From Rhodospirillales bacterium (lineage in GTDB: Bacteria > Pseudomonadota > Alphaproteobacteria > Rhodospirillales > Casp-alpha2), in the NCBI GenBank assembly GCA_017640505.1, contig JAEPQO010000001.1, forward strand, positions 1,070,625 through 1,134,624: DNA of 64,000 nt. The letters run 5' to 3'. The translations under genes were made by a program, and so were the position numbers. Numbering within the stretch: the first letter of the stretch is position 1; each line of letters starts with the position of its first letter. Shown in pieces: positions 42,609-50,999 of this stretch. Under the pieces are notes generated by a model. That model had not been told where the DNA came from. It did no database searches and saw nothing but the letters and a program-made list of their open reading frames with translations.

Positions 42609-43802
42609 CTAGTTCGCCGGCCGCATCGCGCGGGCTTCCTCCGCGCTCGGCAGAACGTCGGCGCCGTCGACGTACTTCCAGCCGGTCATCACACCCTTGC
42701 CGTCAGCCACATCGGTGCGCCCGACCCAGGAACCCATGGTGGCCTGATGATCGGCGGCGCGGTAGACGATCTTGCCCTGCGGGGTGGAAACTTCGAGACC
42801 CTTCATGGCGGCCACCATCTTGTCGGTGTCCGTGCTGCCGGATTTCTCAAGGAGCGCGGCGATGCTCAGCAGGGTGTTATAGCCGACCAGCGAGCCCATC
42901 TTCAGGGTTTCGCCCCAGCGTTTTTCGTAGGCCGCCTTGAACGCGTTATGTTCCGGCGTATCGATCGCATACCAGGGATAGCCGGTGACGATCCAGCCCT
43001 TCGGCGCCTCGTCCTTAAGCGGTTCCAGGTATTCCGGCTCGCCCGTCAGCAGGCTGACGACGGTGCGGCCGTCGAAAAGACCCCGGACACTGCCTTCGCG
43101 GACCAGGGCACCGAGATCGGGGCCGAAAGTGACGTTGTAGATGCCTTCCGGTTTGGCGGCTTCAAGTGCGCGGACGGTGACGCCGGCATCAATCTTGAAC
43201 AACGCCGGCCACTGTTCATCGACGAACTCGACGGACGGTTTCAGCTTCGTCAGGACCTGCTTGAATGCGGCGACGGCATCCTTGCCGTAGGCATAGTTCG
43301 GCGCAACCGTTGCCCATTTCACGGCATCGGTTTTTGCCGCCTCGGCGGCCAGCATGGCGGCCTGCATATAGGTCGAGGGGCGAAGGCGGAATGTATAGTC
43401 ATTGCCCTTCGACCAGACAATCGCGTCGGAAAGCGGTTCGGACGCCACGAACAATACCTTGTTCTGCTTCGCGTAATCGGAAACGGCGAGGCCGATGTGC
43501 GAGAAGAACGTCCCTGCCAGCAACGCGACGTTCTCGCGCTTCACCAGTTCCTCGGCGATCTTGACGGCGTTGCCGGGCTTGCCCGCGTCGTCGCGGCTGA
43601 TGACTTCGAGCTGCCGGCCGTCGACGCCGCCCTTGGCATTGATTTCCTCAAGCGCCATTTCCCAGCCCTTCTTGTAAGGCTCGGTAAATGCCGGCAGCCG
43701 GGTATAGCTGTTGATCTCGCCGATGCGGATCGGCTCCGCATTGGCTTGCGAAATGGATACGACAATTGCCGCCGCGAGGGCGGTCAGGCGGGCTAGCTTC
43801 AT
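42609..43802 (-). CDS. ABC transporter substrate-binding protein (LivK-type)
   Basis: Periplasmic binding protein of about 397 residues with a Sec signal peptide (MKLARLTALAAAIVVSISQANA) and the Peripla_BP_6 fold. Landmarks are IRIGEINSYTRLPAFTEPYKKGWEMALEEINAKGGVDGRQLEVISRDDAGKPGNAVKIAEELV and LAGTFFSHIGLAVSDYAKQNKVLFVASEPLSDAI. It is the first gene of the LIV-type operon. The ligand is an amino acid or small organic compound, not resolved. Confidence 0.94.
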   Translation of the reverse strand: MKLARLTALAAAIVVSISQANAEPIRIGEINSYTRLPAFTEPYKKGWEMALEEINAKGGVDGRQLEVISRDDAGKPGNAVKIAEELVKRENVALLAGTFFSHIGLAVSDYAKQNKVLFVASEPLSDAIVWSKGNDYTFRLRPSTYMQAAMLAAEAAKTDAVKWATVAPNYAYGKDAVAAFKQVLTKLKPSVEFVDEQWPALFKIDAGVTVRALEAAKPEGIYNVTFGPDLGALVREGSVRGLFDGRTVVSLLTGEPEYLEPLKDEAPKGWIVTGYPWYAIDTPEHNAFKAAYEKRWGETLKMGSLVGYNTLLSIAALLEKSGSTDTDKMVAAMKGLEVSTPQGKIVYRAADHQATMGSWVGRTDVADGKGVMTGWKYVDGADVLPSAEEARAMRPAN

Positions 43803-44000
43803 CGGATGTCTCTCTTCCGTCTATACTGGAACGGCAGCTGCACTCCCGATCACAACCGCCTCTGGCGACATATGTAGCGATTATTTTACGTTGATGAAAG
43901 GCAGTTCCCGCAAGTTTAGCGAATAACTGTTGTGAATTTCCCGCCTTGCGCTTCAGGGCATGATTCACACAATACGCCTGACGTTTGGGAGGAGACAAAA
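43803..44000. promoter_or_regulatory. Divergent promoter region with TGTGAAT/ATTCACA dyad
   Basis: The 198-base gap separates the minus-strand transporter operon from the plus-strand dehydrogenase gene. It contains 7-base arms TGTGAAT (43931-43937) and ATTCACA (43963-43969), 25 bases apart, and a good ribosome site GGAGGAGAC before 44001. The long spacer makes operator function uncertain. Confidence 0.35.
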
Positions 44001-44906
44001 ATGTCATCTATGAAAGCTACGGTCGTTGGCCTCGGCGCAATGGGCATGGGGATCGCGACCTCGGCGTTGAAAGCGGGGCTGGATGTCACGGGGTGCGACG
44101 TCTCGTCGGATGCCCTGAATGCGTTCATGGCGGCGGGCGGTAAAACCGTAACGTCGCCCAGCGAAGCCGCGGCGGATGCAGACCTGCTTGCCGTCGTCGT
44201 GGTCAACATGGACCAGACCGAGGCTGTGCTGTTCGGCGAAGGCGGTGCCGCCGAAGCGTTGCCGAAAGGGGCCGTGGTGCTTGGTTGTGCAACGGTGCCG
44301 CCGGCGTTTGCCCGCGATGTCGCGGCGCGGTTGGCCGGGATGGGGCTTCTGTATCTGGATGCGCCGATCTCGGGTGGTGCTGCAAAGGCGGCGGCCGGAC
44401 AGATCACGGTGATGGGTTCGGGCAGCGCGGAGGCATTCGCGCGTGCACGTCCGTTTCTGGATGCGGTCGCGGAGAAGGTGTTCGAACTGGGTGACGAAGC
44501 GGGGCCGGGCTCGACCATGAAGATGGTCAACCAGTTGCTCGCGGGTGTGCACATCGCGACCGCGATGGAAGCGCTCGCGCTGGGCATCCGATCGGGGCTG
44601 GACGCGGATAAGGTTTACGAGGTGATCACGGCGTCGGCGGGAAATTCCTGGATGTTCGAGAACCGGGTGCCGCATGTCCTCGACAACGATTATACTCCGA
44701 AAAGCGCCGTCGAGATTTTCGTCAAGGATCTCGGTATTGTGCTGGAAACCGGCAAGCGCGAGGGATTTCCGCTACCGGTGTCCGCCGCTGCCCATCAACA
44801 GTTTTTGGCCGCCAAGGCAATGGGGCTGGGCCGCGAGGATGATGCCGCCGTGATCAAGGTGTTCGCGGCGCTCGCCGGGATCGAGCTTCCCGGCGGCAGC
44901 AAGTAG
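44001..44906 (+). CDS. ltnD: NAD(P)-dependent oxidoreductase, beta-hydroxyacid dehydrogenase family (threonate dehydrogenase-like)
   Basis: Protein of about 301 residues of the 6-phosphogluconate/3-hydroxyisobutyrate dehydrogenase superfamily. The Rossmann motif is VVGLGAMGMGIATSAL, the substrate-binding motif is LDAPISGGAAKAAAGQITVM, and the catalytic Lys is in GPGSTMKMVNQLLAGVHI. The long stretch APISGG and the neighbouring otnI-like isomerase favour an L-threonate dehydrogenase (LtnD)-type role; 3-hydroxyisobutyrate or another hydroxyacid is possible. The start at 44001 is preferred over 43932 because of GGAGGAGAC. Confidence 0.85.
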   Translation: MSSMKATVVGLGAMGMGIATSALKAGLDVTGCDVSSDALNAFMAAGGKTVTSPSEAAADADLLAVVVVNMDQTEAVLFGEGGAAEALPKGAVVLGCATVPPAFARDVAARLAGMGLLYLDAPISGGAAKAAAGQITVMGSGSAEAFARARPFLDAVAEKVFELGDEAGPGSTMKMVNQLLAGVHIATAMEALALGIRSGLDADKVYEVITASAGNSWMFENRVPHVLDNDYTPKSAVEIFVKDLGIVLETGKREGFPLPVSAAAHQQFLAAKAMGLGREDDAAVIKVFAALAGIELPGGSK

Positions 44907-44915
44907 GGACACGTC

Positions 44916-45686
44916 ATGCCGTCTTTTGCCGCCAACCTTTCGATGATGTTTAACGAGGTGCCGTTCCTTGAACGGTTTGGCGCCGCGTCGGAAGCGGGGT
45001 TCGATGCCGTCGAGTTCCTTTTTCCCTACGATTTCCCGGCGCCCGAGGTGGCGGCGAAGCTCAAGGAACATGACCTCGTACAGGCTCTTTTCAACGCGCC
45101 GCCGGGCGACTGGGCGGCGGGCGAGCGGGGCATCTCCGCGCTGCCGGACCGGATCCCGGAATTCCGGGAGAGCATCGAAAAGGCGCTCGAGTACGCCAGG
45201 GCACTGAATTGCAGTACCCTGCACATCATGGCGGGCATGATGCCTGACCCGGCCGCGTACGACGAAATGCGGGCGTGCTACGTCGAAAATATCCGCTTCG
45301 CCGCCGATGCCTGTCAGGCCGAAGGCGTCACGGTCGCGCTGGAACCGCTGAATTCACGAGACGTGCCCGGATACCTGATGCCGACCAGCGCCGCCGTGGC
45401 GAAAGTCGTCGAAGACGTCGGCCGGCCCAATGTCGGCATTCAGTTCGACTTTTATCACGTGCAGATCATGGAAGGGGACCTGGCCAAGCGTTTTGAGGCG
45501 CTTCTTGACGATGTCGTGCACGTGCAGATTTCCGGCGTGCCGGAACGGCACGAACCCAATATCGGCGAGATCAACTACACCTACCTGTTCAATCTGATAG
45601 ACCGCCTCGGCTATAGCGGTTACGTGGGTTGCGAATACAACCCGCTGGGGGCGACGCTCGACGGGCTGCGCTGGCTTTTCGACTGA
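44916..45686 (+). CDS. otnI: Hydroxypyruvate isomerase/2-oxo-tetronate isomerase family protein
   Basis: TIM-barrel isomerase of about 256 residues. It begins MPSFAANLSMMFNEVPFLERFGAASEAGFDAVEFLFPYDFP, which closely resembles OtnI/Hyi proteins. Metal-site residues are recognisable in VALEPLNSRDVPGYL (Glu), GIQFDFYHVQIMEGD (Asp, His) and GCEYNPLG (Glu). In tetronate catabolism OtnI acts between LtnD and the kinase OtnK; no otnK or otnC is adjacent. It follows the dehydrogenase by 9 bases. Confidence 0.88.
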   Translation: MPSFAANLSMMFNEVPFLERFGAASEAGFDAVEFLFPYDFPAPEVAAKLKEHDLVQALFNAPPGDWAAGERGISALPDRIPEFRESIEKALEYARALNCSTLHIMAGMMPDPAAYDEMRACYVENIRFAADACQAEGVTVALEPLNSRDVPGYLMPTSAAVAKVVEDVGRPNVGIQFDFYHVQIMEGDLAKRFEALLDDVVHVQISGVPERHEPNIGEINYTYLFNLIDRLGYSGYVGCEYNPLGATLDGLRWLFD

Positions 45687-45759
45687 ATTTCGGCCCGTCC
45701 TTGTCCCTGTGGGCGAAACTCTGTTGCAGCGCAGGGGCGCCAAAACCACTGGAAATAAC

Positions 45760-45781
45760 GTGGTATACCTGTATAACCCAC
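45760..45781. promoter_or_regulatory. Imperfect dyad with GGTATACC core upstream of glcB
   Basis: A GTGG-TATA half and a TATA-ACCCAC half face each other with a perfect 8-base palindrome GGTATACC at 45762-45769, about 85-105 bases upstream of the malate synthase start. GGT/ACC dyads are typical of GntR/FadR-type operators (family knowledge); no such regulator is encoded next door. Confidence 0.4.
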
Positions 45782-45866
45782 CCATATTTTTGCATTGCGG
45801 CATTGTCCCGGCGGGGGATGGGCACTATGTCGCACCGGAACGCATTACAGATTGGACGAGGGACTT

Positions 45867-48032
45867 ATGACGGAACGTGTGCAGTCCAGCGGCTTGCAGA
45901 TCGACAAGACGCTTTTTGACTTTGTGAATGACGACGTATTGCCGGGCATCGGTATCGCATCGGACGATTTTTGGGCGTCCATGGCGAAGATTATTGCCGA
46001 GCTGACTCCAAAAAACCGTGCGCTGCTTGAAAAGCGCGCCGAGCTTCAGGCGAAAATCAACGCGTGGCACAAAGAGAACAAGGGCAAGCCCTCGGACCTC
46101 TCCGCGTACAAGGCCTTTCTTGCCGACATCGGCTATCTGATCGAAGAAGGCGACGATTTCTCGGTTTCCACGTCGAATGTGGATCCGGAGATTTCAACCA
46201 TCGCCGGCCCGCAGCTGGTCGTGCCGCTGACCAATGCACGTTATTCGTTGAACGCGGCCAATGCCCGCTGGGGCAGCCTCTATGACGCGCTTTACGGCAC
46301 GGACGCCATTTCGTTCGACGACGGCTGCGAAGTGACCAGGGAATTCAACCCGAAGCGCGGCGCCAAGGTCATCGCCTGGGCGCGCGACTTTCTCGATAAG
46401 AACGCACCTCTCGCCAAGGGATCTCATGCCGACAGCGCGGGCTACAGGGTCGACGACGGTTCGCTTGTTGTTACCATGAAGGACGGTTCGGAAACCGGTC
46501 TCGACGTGCCGGAAGACCTGGCAGGGTACACCGGCGATGCGGCCGACCCGAACACGGTTCTGTTCGTCAACAACGGCCTGCATTTCGAAATCGTGATCGA
46601 CCGTAACCATCCGATCGGCAAGGACGATGCGGCGGGTGTCGCCGACCTGATCATGGAATCGGCCATCACCACCATCATGGACTGCGAAGATTCGGTCGCC
46701 GCTGTCGACGGCGAGGAGAAGGCGCTCGTTTACCGCAACTGGCTGGGCCTGATGAAAGGCGACCTGACGGCGTCATTCGAAAAGGGCGGCAAGACCGTCG
46801 ACCGGGCACTGAACCCGGACCGGGTCTACACCACGCCGGGTGGCGGCGACGTCACGCTCTCCGCGCGCTCGCTCCTGCTGGTCCGCAACGTCGGCCATTT
46901 GATGACGACACCGGCGGTGCTCGACGCCGACGGTAACGAGGTCTTCGAAGGCCTGCTCGACGCCATGATCACGTCGGCGATCGCGAAGTACGACCTCGAC
47001 GGGCTCGGCACGTTCCGCAACTCGCATGCGGGCTCGATGTATATCGTGAAGCCGAAAATGCACGGCCCCGAAGAAGTGGCCTTTGCCGCCGAGACCTGCG
47101 CGATGGTCGAAGACGCGCTCGGCATCGAGCGTAACGCCCTCAAGCTCGGCATCATGGACGAGGAACGCCGGACCACGGTCAACCTCAAGGAATGCATCCG
47201 CGCCGCCAAGGACCGGATCGTGTTCATCAACACCGGCTTCCTCGACCGCACCGGCGATGAAATCCACACGTCGATGGAAGCGGGGCCGATGATCCGCAAG
47301 GGCGACATGAAGCAGGCCGCCTGGATCCTCGCCTATGAAGACTGGAACGTGGATGTCGGCCTGATGTGCGGCCTCAAGGGCAAGGCGCAGATCGGCAAGG
47401 GCATGTGGGCCATGCCGGATCTGATGGCCGCCATGCTCGAACAGAAGATCGCGCACCCGAAAGCGGGCGCCAACACCGCGTGGGTGCCGTCGCCGACGGC
47501 AGCGACCCTGCACGCGACGCACTACCACCAGGTCGTTGTTTCCGAAGTACAAGAACAGCTTAAGTCGCGCGAACGCGCCAAGCTCGACGATATTCTGTCG
47601 TTCCCGGTGGCGGATCGCCCGAACTGGTCGCCCGAAGACGTGCAGGCTGAACTCGACAACAATGCGCAGGGTATCCTGGGCTATGTCGTGCGCTGGGTCG
47701 ATCAGGGCGTCGGCTGTTCCAAGGTGCCGGACATCAACAATGTCGGCCTGATGGAAGACCGGGCGACGCTGCGTATTTCCTCGCAGCACATCGCCAACTG
47801 GCTTTACCACGGCGTCTGCACCGACGATCAGGTGATGGATACCATGAAGCGCATGGCGGTGGTCGTTGACGGGCAGAACGCGGGAGACCCGAACTACACG
47901 CCGATGGCGCCGGGTTATGACGGCATCGCCTTCAAGGCAGCCTGCGACCTCGTCTTCAAGGGGCGCGAACAGCCGAGCGGTTATACCGAGCCGGTCCTGC
48001 ACGGCCGCCGCCTTGAGCTGAAGGCGGGCTGA
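45867..48032 (+). CDS. glcB: Malate synthase G
   Basis: Condenses glyoxylate and acetyl-CoA to malate. About 721 residues, the length of the G isoform. Key regions are [27 protein letters not shown], containing the Mg-binding/catalytic acidic residues, [43 protein letters not shown] and [26 protein letters not shown] 45867 has GAGGGACTT upstream; the track start 45795 is longer and lacks support. No glycolate oxidase or isocitrate lyase gene is present, so the glyoxylate source lies elsewhere. A terminator follows at 48055. Confidence 0.97.
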   Translation: MTERVQSSGLQIDKTLFDFVNDDVLPGIGIASDDFWASMAKIIAELTPKNRALLEKRAELQAKINAWHKENKGKPSDLSAYKAFLADIGYLIEEGDDFSVSTSNVDPEISTIAGPQLVVPLTNARYSLNAANARWGSLYDALYGTDAISFDDGCEVTREFNPKRGAKVIAWARDFLDKNAPLAKGSHADSAGYRVDDGSLVVTMKDGSETGLDVPEDLAGYTGDAADPNTVLFVNNGLHFEIVIDRNHPIGKDDAAGVADLIMESAITTIMDCEDSVAAVDGEEKALVYRNWLGLMKGDLTASFEKGGKTVDRALNPDRVYTTPGGGDVTLSARSLLLVRNVGHLMTTPAVLDADGNEVFEGLLDAMITSAIAKYDLDGLGTFRNSHAGSMYIVKPKMHGPEEVAFAAETCAMVEDALGIERNALKLGIMDEERRTTVNLKECIRAAKDRIVFINTGFLDRTGDEIHTSMEAGPMIRKGDMKQAAWILAYEDWNVDVGLMCGLKGKAQIGKGMWAMPDLMAAMLEQKIAHPKAGANTAWVPSPTAATLHATHYHQVVVSEVQEQLKSRERAKLDDILSFPVADRPNWSPEDVQAELDNNAQGILGYVVRWVDQGVGCSKVPDINNVGLMEDRATLRISSQHIANWLYHGVCTDDQVMDTMKRMAVVVDGQNAGDPNYTPMAPGYDGIAFKAACDLVFKGREQPSGYTEPVLHGRRLELKAG

Positions 48033-48054
48033 ACACCGCTTCAAGCCGAAACAG

Positions 48055-48082
48055 AACAAGCCGGGCTCGCGCCCGGCTTGTT
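48055..48082 (+). terminator. Terminator after malate synthase
   Basis: Perfect 12-base arms AACAAGCCGGGC and GCCCGGCTTGTT with a 4-base loop TCGC lie 23 bases after the glcB stop and are followed by CGTTTCTG. The stem is very stable; the T-tract is short but sufficient for a likely intrinsic terminator. Confidence 0.75.
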
Positions 48083-48222
48083 CGTTTCTGCCGTCAACCC
48101 ATGCCTGCTGACGACAGACCTGACGTCGGGCCACGGCGTCGGCCCGCCGCCAATTCCAGGTGCGCCGCGAGGGGGGCGCGGCGCGTCTTGGTACGTTGAT
48201 AGCGGTTTATTTGGCATAATTG

Positions 48223-48236
48223 AAATCGATTGATTT
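48223..48236. promoter_or_regulatory. Small dyad in the oxyR promoter region
   Basis: AAATC-N4-GATTT lies about 40 bases upstream of the oxyR start in a strongly AT-rich stretch (48200-48260), unlike the surrounding GC-rich DNA. LysR regulators often bind such T-N11-A dyads at their own promoters, so autoregulation is plausible. Confidence 0.35.
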
Positions 48237-48274
48237 TATAAATATAATAAGATCGACCGATGTAGGGATTTGCC

Positions 48275-49186
48275 ATGAACCTTCGCGATTTACAGTACGT
48301 CGTTGCCGTTGCCGAAGAAGGCCATTTTGGCCATGCGTCGGAACGTTGCCACGTGTCTCAACCCGCGCTTAGCGGACAGATCAAGAAACTCGAAGACCGC
48401 CTCGGCGTGCAACTGTTCGAGCGCACCAACCGCCGCGTCGCGGTGACGCCGATCGGCGCCGAAGTGGTTGAAAAGGCGCGACGGCTATTGCTGATCGCCG
48501 ACGAGATTACCGATGCGGCGGCTGCGTACGCTGATCCGCTGGCGGGTAGCTTGCGGTTCGGTACCATTCCGACGATCGGGCCTTATCTGTTGCCGTCGAT
48601 CCTGCGGCCGCTCAAGGAAGCGCTGCCGAAGACGCAGTTGACGCTCAGCGAGGATTTTACCCACGAACTGGAGCGCAAGCTGTGTAGCGGTGACATCGAT
48701 GTCGCCATTACCGCGACCGTACCGAAGGAATCCGGCCTCGATGAAATTCCGCTCTATGACGAGCCTTTCCTGGTGGCATTCCCGGAAGGTCATCCGCTGG
48801 ATACGAAAAGCAACGTAGACGTGACGACGCTCGATTCCAGCGAACTGCTGCTGCTCAAGGACGGGCACTGCTTGTCTGATCAGGTGGCCAGGCTTTGCGG
48901 CCTGACGCGAAGCAATGGCGTCAGAGGCGTGGATACGCAGTCGTCCAGTCTGGAAACCATTGTCGGTCTGGTCGCGGCCGGGGCGGGAATCACGTTTCTG
49001 CCGTCCTCAATGATCGGGGCCAACGGCGCACCCAGGCCCGGCATCACCGTTCGTCAAGCCACCAACGAGGCCGCGCATCGCCGTGTTCGGATGATCTTCC
49101 GCGAAACGTTCCCGAAGCGCGCGCTTCTTGCCGCCATGTCGTCGGTGATCATGGAGCACCTGCCGTCGGGTGTGACGGCGCTTTAG
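48275..49186 (+). CDS. oxyR: LysR-family hydrogen peroxide sensor OxyR
   Basis: Protein of about 303 residues. The N-terminal LysR HTH reads MNLRDLQYVVAVAEEGHFGHASERCHVSQPALSGQIKKLEDRLG. The effector domain contains LLLLKDGHCLSDQVARLCG, which preserves both redox cysteines in the spacing of E. coli OxyR Cys199/Cys208, so peroxide sensing by disulfide formation is expected. No catalase or peroxidase gene is adjacent. It has its own AT-rich promoter region behind the glcB terminator. Confidence 0.92.
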   Translation: MNLRDLQYVVAVAEEGHFGHASERCHVSQPALSGQIKKLEDRLGVQLFERTNRRVAVTPIGAEVVEKARRLLLIADEITDAAAAYADPLAGSLRFGTIPTIGPYLLPSILRPLKEALPKTQLTLSEDFTHELERKLCSGDIDVAITATVPKESGLDEIPLYDEPFLVAFPEGHPLDTKSNVDVTTLDSSELLLLKDGHCLSDQVARLCGLTRSNGVRGVDTQSSSLETIVGLVAAGAGITFLPSSMIGANGAPRPGITVRQATNEAAHRRVRMIFRETFPKRALLAAMSSVIMEHLPSGVTAL

Positions 49187-49611
49187 CCTTTCAAGGCCGG
49201 CGTGATGGCAAGGCCCGCGCCTTCGATCCCGGCAATCGCCGCAAGTTCGTCGTTGCCGGAATTGTCACCACTGATGCCGACCGCGCCGATAATGGCCCCC
49301 GATCCGTCTCGCACCAGAACACCGCCGGGTACCGGCACCATGCGCCCGCCAGACGCCGCCGCGACGGCGCCCAGGAAGGTCGGGTTCTTTTCCTTCAGCG
49401 CGCGGCCGTCGAGACCGAAGCCAAGCGCACCATAAGCTTTGCCCATGGCGATTTCGGGTCTGAGAATGCCGCTGCCGTCGGCGCGCTTGAACGCGACCAA
49501 ATGGCCGCCCGCATCGAGTACGGCGACCGTCAGCGGATCGAAATCGTTTTCTGCACCGTAAGCATGCGCACCGTCGACGATTTTACTCGCCTGTTCGAGT
49601 GTCAGCGTCAT
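49183..49611 (-). CDS. GlcG/HbpS family heme-binding-like protein, cytoplasmic
   Basis: Protein of about 142 residues with one GlcG/HbpS (DUF336) domain and no signal peptide: LTVAVLDAGGHLVAFKRADGSGILRPEIAMGKAYGALGFG, then GRMVPVPGGVLVRDGSGAIIGAVGISGDNSGNDELAAIAGIE. GlcG-type genes often accompany glycolate/glyoxylate genes, which fits glcB and the aminotransferase around it. The start at 49611 has AGGGAGG. It converges with oxyR (4-base stop overlap) and follows the aminotransferase by 15 bases. Confidence 0.9.
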   Translation of the reverse strand: MTLTLEQASKIVDGAHAYGAENDFDPLTVAVLDAGGHLVAFKRADGSGILRPEIAMGKAYGALGFGLDGRALKEKNPTFLGAVAAASGGRMVPVPGGVLVRDGSGAIIGAVGISGDNSGNDELAAIAGIEGAGLAITPALKG

Positions 49612-49626
49612 GTGTCGAATTCCTCC

Positions 49627-50832
49627 CTAAGTACGGAGTGCATCGGCCAGGAATGCCGTCGCCTGCGCGATGCCACCTTTCGACACATTGTCAATCAGAC
49701 CGAGCGAATCAAGGGCGACCTCGAGCGAACCGAGCGTGCCCAGCATCATCGGTGCATTGACGTGGCCCATGTGGGCGATCCGGAACGCCTTGCCGGACAG
49801 ATCGCCGATACCGAGGCCGAGCGTCACGCCGAGCCTGTCGAAGCAGAAGGCGCGGATCGGCTCCGGCCTCAGGTCATCGTGCAGGCGGAGCGTCGTCACC
49901 GAACAGGACCGTTCCGAGGGTTCGGCGATGTTGAAATCGAAGCTGCCGCCCTGGCGCCATACCTCGACCGCGGCGTGCGTCGCCCCGGCAAGGAGTTTGT
50001 GGCGCTCAAAAATGTTCTCCAGCCCTTCCTCAAGGATCATGTCCATCGCTTTTCTGAGGCCGAACAGCAGGTGCACCGGCGGTGTGCCGCTGTACTTGCG
50101 GTAATGTTCTTCCAGGTCGCGGTTGGACCAATCCCAGTAGGACGTTCTGAGGTCCGCCGTCTGATGCCGTTCTTTTGCCTTCGCGTTGGCGGCGACGAAG
50201 CTGAGGCCCGGCGGCGTCATCAGGCCCTTCTGCGATCCGCCGACGGCAACGTCGACGCCCCATTCGTCCATGTTGAACGGCATGCAGGCGAGCGACGCGA
50301 TGGTGTCCACCATCAGAAGGGCATCGTGCCCGGCAGCATCCATCGCGGCGCGGATGGCCGGGATATCGTTGACGCAACCGCTCGCGGTGTCGATCTGCAC
50401 GACAAGCAGGGCCTTGATCCTGCCTTCGGTGTCGGCGCGCAGCGCGTCTTCCACTTTCTGGGGATCGACAGCGCGGCGCCAGTCGCCCTGCAGGCGTTCG
50501 ACATTGACGCCCATGTTGCGTGCGAATTCCCCCCAGCCGACGGCGAAGCGACCGCTTTCGAGAACGAGAATGGTGTCGCCGCGGCTGAGCACGTTGGCGA
50601 CAGAGCCTTCCCATGCGCCGTGTCCGTTGGCGACGTAGATATAGGTGTCACCCTGGGTGCGGAAAATCGTCTTCAGGTCCTTGAGAGAGCTGATCGTGAT
50701 ATCGAGAAGTTCGCCGCCGCCCTCGCCGCCATAAATGTCGATGGCGGGCCGGTGCATGGCGCGAAGAACTTCGTCCGGCACCGTCGTCGGGCCCGGAATG
50801 CTGAGGAATTGTCTGCCGCTTCTTAGTGTCAT
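49627..50832 (-). CDS. PLP-dependent aminotransferase, alanine/serine--glyoxylate aminotransferase family
   Basis: Class V fold-type I aminotransferase of about 401 residues. The start is FLSIPGPTTVPDEVLRAMHRP, the PLP-Asp region is LLMVDTIASLACMPFNMDEWGVDVAVGGSQKGLMTPPGLSFV with the Schiff-base Lys in SQKG, and the C-terminal GDLSGKAFRIAHMGHVNAPMMLGTLG matches glyoxylate aminotransferases. It probably converts glyoxylate to glycine with an amino donor (serine, alanine or other), competing with malate synthase for glyoxylate. It is divergent from the GMC oxidoreductase over a perfect palindrome. Confidence 0.91.
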   Translation of the reverse strand: MTLRSGRQFLSIPGPTTVPDEVLRAMHRPAIDIYGGEGGGELLDITISSLKDLKTIFRTQGDTYIYVANGHGAWEGSVANVLSRGDTILVLESGRFAVGWGEFARNMGVNVERLQGDWRRAVDPQKVEDALRADTEGRIKALLVVQIDTASGCVNDIPAIRAAMDAAGHDALLMVDTIASLACMPFNMDEWGVDVAVGGSQKGLMTPPGLSFVAANAKAKERHQTADLRTSYWDWSNRDLEEHYRKYSGTPPVHLLFGLRKAMDMILEEGLENIFERHKLLAGATHAAVEVWRQGGSFDFNIAEPSERSCSVTTLRLHDDLRPEPIRAFCFDRLGVTLGLGIGDLSGKAFRIAHMGHVNAPMMLGTLGSLEVALDSLGLIDNVSKGGIAQATAFLADALRT

Positions 50833-50915
50833 CGTGCTGCCCTATGAGGAGGAGGCTGGGCGAAAAACGACGATGATCCTTCCCGACCGATGGGAACTTG
50901 TCCAGAACGGAAATT

Positions 50916-50936
50916 GTTACCGATTCAATCGGTAAC
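50916..50936. promoter_or_regulatory. 21-base perfect palindrome between the aminotransferase and GMC genes
   Basis: Arms GTTACCGATT and AATCGGTAAC are fully complementary around a single central C, located 84 bases before the aminotransferase start and 64 bases before the GMC start. The length, perfection and position in a divergent promoter strongly suggest an operator, for example for a TetR- or GntR-type protein. No candidate regulator is adjacent. Confidence 0.65.
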
Positions 50937-50999
50937 GTTGCGTTTGCGTCCGGCCGGGCGAACGTTAAATTAGATGGCCAAAGTGGGGAGGGATCATCA

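Noticed and set aside
45788-45802. Third copy of the phasin-type TGCA motif upstream of glcB
   Set aside because: Only TTGCATTGC is shared; the second half (GGCATTG) does not match the dyad arm, so the similarity is too weak.
48895-50826. 643-residue plus-strand ORF
   Set aside because: It overlaps oxyR in another frame and runs antisense through the GlcG and aminotransferase genes; no recognisable protein pattern.
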